This document shows, piece by piece, positions 59,075-64,000 of a DNA stretch of 64,000 nt. The notes beneath the pieces are model-generated. The model saw only the letters and a list, made by a program, of their open reading frames with translations, was not told the DNA's origin and ran no database searches. Within the stretch, counting starts at the first letter, position 1. Every line of letters starts with the position of its first letter. A program made the position numbers and the translations under genes. The stretch comes from Trogon surrucura (taxonomy: Eukaryota; Chordata; Aves; Trogoniformes; Trogonidae), in NCBI GenBank assembly GCA_020746105.1, contig CM036620.1, positions 4,207,803 through 4,271,802 of the forward strand, in the 5' to 3' direction.

Positions 59075-62000
59075 AAAAATCCACTCTTCCAGTCTTGCCT
59101 TTTTAACAAAACATGATACAACTTTCTTTGCCTGAAGTCAAATACCCAGGATTCCACTGACTGCTTTGGCGGTTCGGCACGGCAAGTGCAAATCTTAATT
59201 ACACAGCTTGGCATTATGTTATTTTATAATGGGTCTACTCAGCTTGAAGCAGAAATGTTGTACAAAGAATAAACTTGAGGAGATGTTCAAAAAACCTGTG
59301 GATTCAGAAGCTCTGAAGTACTTACTGCTGGTGGATTTCTTGTGAAAATATGTGAGCCTGACAATTTCACAGCACACTTGGTGCCACTGTCACTTAGCGG
59401 TACCCATGACAATGACTGTTCTTATTTATAGTAAACACTAACTTTGCAGGTGATAAGGGACGAGCTGGAATCGCTCAAGAACTATGTCTGACAAGTGCTT
59501 TTCAGGCTAGTTGGTTACTCCAGGAAGTACTTAAGTCTTTTTATCAAATGACTTAAAAAGAAAAATCCTGAAGCTCAGTGCAATACTTTGTTGCAAGGTT
59601 CTCTACAACAGCAGACTTGAACTCCTCCTTTACAAGCTAAGACTAACTATACAATGATATTTCCATGGTTATAATATTTGCTCCCTTGAGTAAGGCAGGC
59701 GAAGATTTTTTCTTTATATAGCATGCTAACCAAGTTTCCTGTTACCCCCTGCAGTTTTCAAAGGAAAAAAATCTATTCCTGTTTGTAATGATTTTGATAA
59801 ACTGTTTTGAATTTCACCTGCACAAACTTAGGTGGTAGTACATCTGCATATTCCCTTAGGCTGAGGAAACACAGCTATGAGAAAAGCCTTGAAACCTTTC
59901 TGAACCATGCTTATCAATTAGCTCTCTGGAGGAAGTTTTTCAATATAACAACAACAAGTGTATTCACACAAGAATCCTTGATTCTGTTGTATATCTTTAA
60001 GACAGACATTTTAAAAGAGTCCCCTCATAGTTTATGGCAACTGAAAGACAAGCTGCTATGAAAATAACCAGGTCATTTCCAAACAGGTGTAAAGACTAAA
60101 CTGTTGAACAGATGGAGTGTTTCTCTTGATGTCTCCATCTATGTGCGGAACAATAGATTTAACATTGGTTTAAGAAATGCACCACAAACAGAAAAGAGGA
60201 GGAATATTACAGAAATAAAATGCACAGGGTCCCTATCCCTCTAACACAAATTGGATTGCAAAGGGTGATAGGGAGCACAACACCCATTGATTTCAGTATG
60301 AGCTTTAACTGACTGCAGAGCAAAAAAATCAGAATGTTGATATCAGAAGCAAAAGTTTCCACACAGTAATGACCTAGGCATAAATGTTTTCATCTTTTTT
60401 AATTTTTTTTTTTGCAAAATAACCCTTAAAAAAAAACCCCAAATCCCCACACCTCGATAACTCTCAGTGATTTTTAATTTGATCTGTGAGAACGCTACTT
60501 CTTATAGTCTCACTTTACAGGTTGGTTTTGGCACACAGCTTTATATCATGAATCAAAGCAAAGCACGGGCACCTGGGTACACTTAGTTTTCTTCCTAGAG
60601 CCTTGGTAATTTTCCCATCCCAGGTCTGTAACTCAAACATGGAACTTAAGCAGAAAACCTCAGAACCTGCCTGCAGTTTTAATTCTTTGGTTAAACAGTC
60701 TGAGATATGTACAGATAGTTCTGCCCAGTCCTAGCCGTGCTACCTAAATATCTTTTATGAACCAAATTGGGCTGTAAGCTTCTTCAGAAAAGCTTTCCAC
60801 ACACTTCCTTGCTGCTTGTTTGGCTGATGTCAGAAAGTGACAAAAGAAAAAAAAAAAGATCGTGATAGCATTCCATTAAAAATTCAAATGACTACACAAA
60901 GTGAGAGGCAGACATGTAACTTTTTACAGTGATGTTAATCTGCACCTGCACTGTACTCTGTTGCATGGCTGTGAGCATTTCAGATGAACAAAAATCACAA
61001 ACTCTTCTCATTTTAAGACTACTTTCAGAGAGGTGTTTTGGTAGAGAAACTTGACGGACTTGGTACTGCTACAGGAACAGTACCAACGCAAACACCTGAC
61101 GCTATGCATATATAATTCTGAAAAAATAACGTTAAGCACTACTGTTTGGATTGCAAACCAAGGTGCTTGGAATTAATGTTGCCTGTACCAGCTTAATCCA
61201 ACTCCCTTGGGTGTCTGTGACACCCATTAGTAGTGCCCAGTTCGAGACACTTGGCATCTTCAGTCAGTAGTACATGAACTAGTTGTTGTATCTGAGTACC
61301 TGATCCTTAACATCAGCCTGTGAGTGTTAACGGGTCACAGGTGCCAAGGTGGAAGCCCAGAAAGGGATTCCTTAATGATCAGCTGTGAAATCCAACCAGT
61401 GAAAGCATCCCTTGTACAATATACTCCTTGCTATGTAATCCTAGTACTTTCTAAAAGAAGTCCTGAAACAGCACGGGACGGTGTAAAAGTCCTGAAATTT
61501 AATCAAAATGTGTGCGCACTGGGATATGCTGCTTGCATTTCCTAGCTTCTCTAGCTCCCAGCTTCCAACTTCACTAGCACTGCTTCAAGGTAGCTCCCTG
61601 TGTTTAAGACCCACAGGTTTTCTAAGAAGGACTAACCTAACCCCGGAATGCTGTTGTGTAGCGTAACCAACAGGTTCCTCCAGCGTGTCTTGAACCACCA
61701 CAGGCAACCGAACACCATCGTGCTGCTACAGGAACTGGCAGCAAATCCACGTTGACATCCCACCCGTGAACCCACACTGGGAGGATGACACAGGTTTCCA
61801 ACAGGGCTTCTGACAGCAGAGAGACTGTGGAAGGACAAACTCCACCCCTCTGGGGAAGAAATTTCCCTGGAACTCATGAGGAAAACATACAATAATGGGC
61901 AGAGGTTCTTTTCCCCAAATGTGCTTTCCTCGTCCTATTTCTTCATCATCCTCTTTTCCCGATCTCTTCATCGTAGTCCCACTGCAAGCTACACAGGTCA

Positions 62001-63075
62001 ATTTTCCATTCCTTAAGCTTCTCATCCAATCTCAGGAACCTTGGCCATCAGTCCTGGTCTCATCACTCTCCAACCCAGTGCTGAACACAGATCTCCCTTC
62101 TGTATCGAGGATTACCAGCTCCTGGTTTTGCTTCTTTTCCAGTCTCTTCTCTGTCCTTCCCCTGTCTGTTTCTTTCACCCTGTTGAAAGTCTGCTTCTTG
62201 CCCCTCTGTGTTCAAATCAGACGTACTCCCCTTTGAGGCTTCCTGGGCCCAGGAAGGAGGTTTTTGGGTTCTGTCAAGGGGCAGCTGTGCTTGGCAGTGC
62301 ATCTCAGTCCTGACCAGGGAGAGTGCAGCCTCAGGGTCGGACCCGATGGTGGGAAGAGGACAGTCCCCTTGTTCTCCTGTGTGCTGTCCAGAGACATCCC
62401 AGCCTACAGCAGCTTAGACCTGTAATTATGAATAAAATCCTCCTGCCTAAGAGGCTGTTACAGCTGCTAACAGAGTTCCCAGGACTAGTTGTAAAAACCA
62501 AGGTGCTCCTAAAGAGCCTACATAAGACTCAGCTTGAATATACTTCAGCAAGTTTGCATGGAAATATGAGAAACTAGAGATGCAAAGATTAGTCTCAAAC
62601 CATTTCTAAAGCTTGTAGCGGTGTGGCTTTTCAAGGAAAAGGATGCTAGAATTTTTTGGCATTGACACGTTATTTTTCCCTACTCTCACTCTTCGAAATG
62701 CTTGAATTATAGAGGTTCATTTGGCTGAAATGCATCTGACATGGCTGGATCATTCGGAGGAAGCAAATAAGAAAAAATCAAAGACTGAAAATTTCAGTTT
62801 GAAGGATTTGATAAAAAAAAATCATAACAACTGCTTAATTTATCTTTTAGACTGGATATGTTCGGCAACAATAGTGCCACCGTCTTCAAGTTTTACAATA
62901 TAATATTTATTTTCTTTGATTTTAGAAAAAAAACGATAGCCTTTATATGAACTTAAAACCTTCTCACTGCTCATACAAAAGAGCAAGGTCAGAAACTAGG
63001 ACCAAATTTGCACTTGTTTTTCAAACGCCTATTCACAAGGCTTCAGCTTCCTCTAAGCTGCATAATACAAAAAGT

Positions 63076-63090
63076 CCAGCAGGTGGCAGC
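63076..63090 (+). promoter_or_regulatory. CTCF-like motif, plus orientation, strong match
   Basis: The sequence ccagcaggtggcagc matches the CTCF core (CCAGCAGGnGGCnG) almost perfectly. It lies 9 kb past the SYNPO2 stop codon, in a position suitable for a boundary between SYNPO2 and the next gene. It was matched by eye. Confidence 0.5.
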
Positions 63091-64000
63091 AAAGTTTGTT
63101 CTTTATAGGAAAGAAACCATACGAAGGAGCGCTAAGGTGCCTATGGGCAAAAAGGTTCTAGCCATTTGCTTTTTACAGGCCTAATTGTATAAGCATTTTA
63201 ATAATCATATATGGATAAAGATTAAATGTTCACGGAGAGCACTCATCTTCTTTCATTCACACAGGTGCAAACTGAGCTGATTTTGAAAGGTGCACAGCAC
63301 TCTTAACGCTTCTTTTCCATGTAGGCGTTCTGCAGCAGTGAAGGCCTAATTCTAGTATCTTACTTTTCCCTTCTACCATTACTTGTCAGCTAAAAAGGAC
63401 TTCATTGCCAAAAGCAGAATTTGTTATAAGGCTTATGTAAGATGTTTGACAGCAGCTGTTTCATTAGTTTGTGTAACAATGACAAAAACGAGATTATTCT
63501 CACCTGATGTAATACCACGGTTATAAACAATCTAAACTTAGAATAAATTAGGTTCCAGTTCCAAAAGCCTTTGTTTTTTTCAAAGCAAGCCCTTGAAAGA
63601 CAGCTGGGATCAGACAGGAACTATGTGATTCTAACCTATTACTAGTCTCAGTGCAGCATAATCACGATTTTTTCCTCTTTGAGAAAGGTACAGAATTGAG
63701 CCAGATTCTTCTATCGGTAGCCTCTTACTTCAAAAATTACTGGTCCGCTCTCCAGGAAAAGCCACACAGCCAAACACAGCATTACAACCCGGAGTTACTA
63801 AGTAAGTGGGATTCTCTCAACTTTTTCCTCAAATTCCTTAAAACCTTTAAGGAATGGACAAAACGTTTCCCAGCCACTTCAGCCTTTTACCAGGTGTATC
63901 ACCTGGAATGATGCTTCCCCTTGAGGATTTTGTCGTCTTACAATCCAAAACGGTAACAGTTAAAACCACACACTGTTCAGCCCTTCCTTGATCTAGGAGA

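Larger units (their letters stand above)
56283..64000 (+). other. Downstream of SYNPO2: intergenic or alternative 3' exons
   Basis: No secure gene was found. In human the next gene in the same direction is MYOZ2, but none of its sequence was recognised here. A well-formed acceptor at 59023 opens in phase 0 and could serve a long-C-terminus SYNPO2 isoform. A more GC-rich patch at about 61.7-62.4 kb carries overlapping ORFs up to 113 codons on both strands without family resemblance. A CTCF-like site lies at 63.08 kb. Confidence 0.5.

Noticed and set aside
61632..62417. Overlapping ORFs in the GC-richer patch downstream of SYNPO2
   Set aside because: They occur on both strands, overlap and change frame, with no domain, splice signals or family resemblance. 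MYOZ2, the expected next gene in human, was not recognised.
1..64000. Bacterial-type systems: CRISPR arrays, operons, riboswitches, phage
   Set aside because: Introns, CR1 LINEs and a muscle gene show vertebrate nuclear DNA. No regularly spaced repeats or prokaryotic gene clusters are present.

Overview
The window is vertebrate nuclear DNA, almost certainly from a bird. It is AT-rich and non-operonic. It carries four fragments of the CR1 LINE family, recognisable by the ATTCTATG-type 3' terminal repeats, the 'ggaagggacctc...agatcat' 3' end and the reverse-transcriptase tail [17 protein letters not shown]. Every secure coding exon belongs to one plus-strand gene, SYNPO2 (synaptopodin-2, also called myopodin, and fesselin in birds). 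SYNPO2 is an actin- and alpha-actinin-binding protein of muscle Z-discs and smooth-muscle dense bodies. No other gene in the window can be named with confidence.

Layout. Positions 1-43249 read as the 3' part of a very long first intron; exon 1, which encodes the start of the PDZ domain, was not found and should lie upstream of base 1. Exon 2 (43250-43401) encodes the rest of the PDZ domain. After a 4.3 kb intron, exon 3 (47740-48518) encodes the divergent linker that ends in a conserved RVEVILDCSDR / VEGGQSEAPPSL segment. After a 3.3 kb intron, the large exon 4 (51838-54047 for the coding part) holds the rest of the protein. That exon contains three copies of the KGxxxFxKR-type basic motif, an acidic stretch, a PPPY motif, a KRRSTSKP basophilic kinase / possible 14-3-3 site and the C-terminus QVWKPSIIEE. 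The three segments join in phase (152 + 779 + 2210 nt = 1046 codons plus stop). With the roughly 33 residues expected from exon 1, the protein would be close to the human length of 1093. From 54048 on comes 3' UTR and then intergenic or alternative-exon sequence.

Intron 1 carries the CR1 fragments, a strong CpG cluster with a CTCF-like motif (about 29.36-29.74 kb), a weaker CpG cluster (about 11.7-11.95 kb), simple repeats and scattered chance ORFs. Intron 2 is unusual. On the minus strand it holds a 50-codon ORF with a convincing single membrane span (47237-47389), and a run of short coding-like segments bounded by plausible splice signals between about 44.0 and 46.1 kb. These could be a nested or decayed antisense gene, but the evidence is only sequence texture and phase agreement. 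Downstream of SYNPO2, an 89 nt pyrimidine tract is followed by a perfect 12 bp hairpin and then an AATAAA signal (56.1-56.3 kb). A strong CTCF-like motif sits at 63.08 kb.
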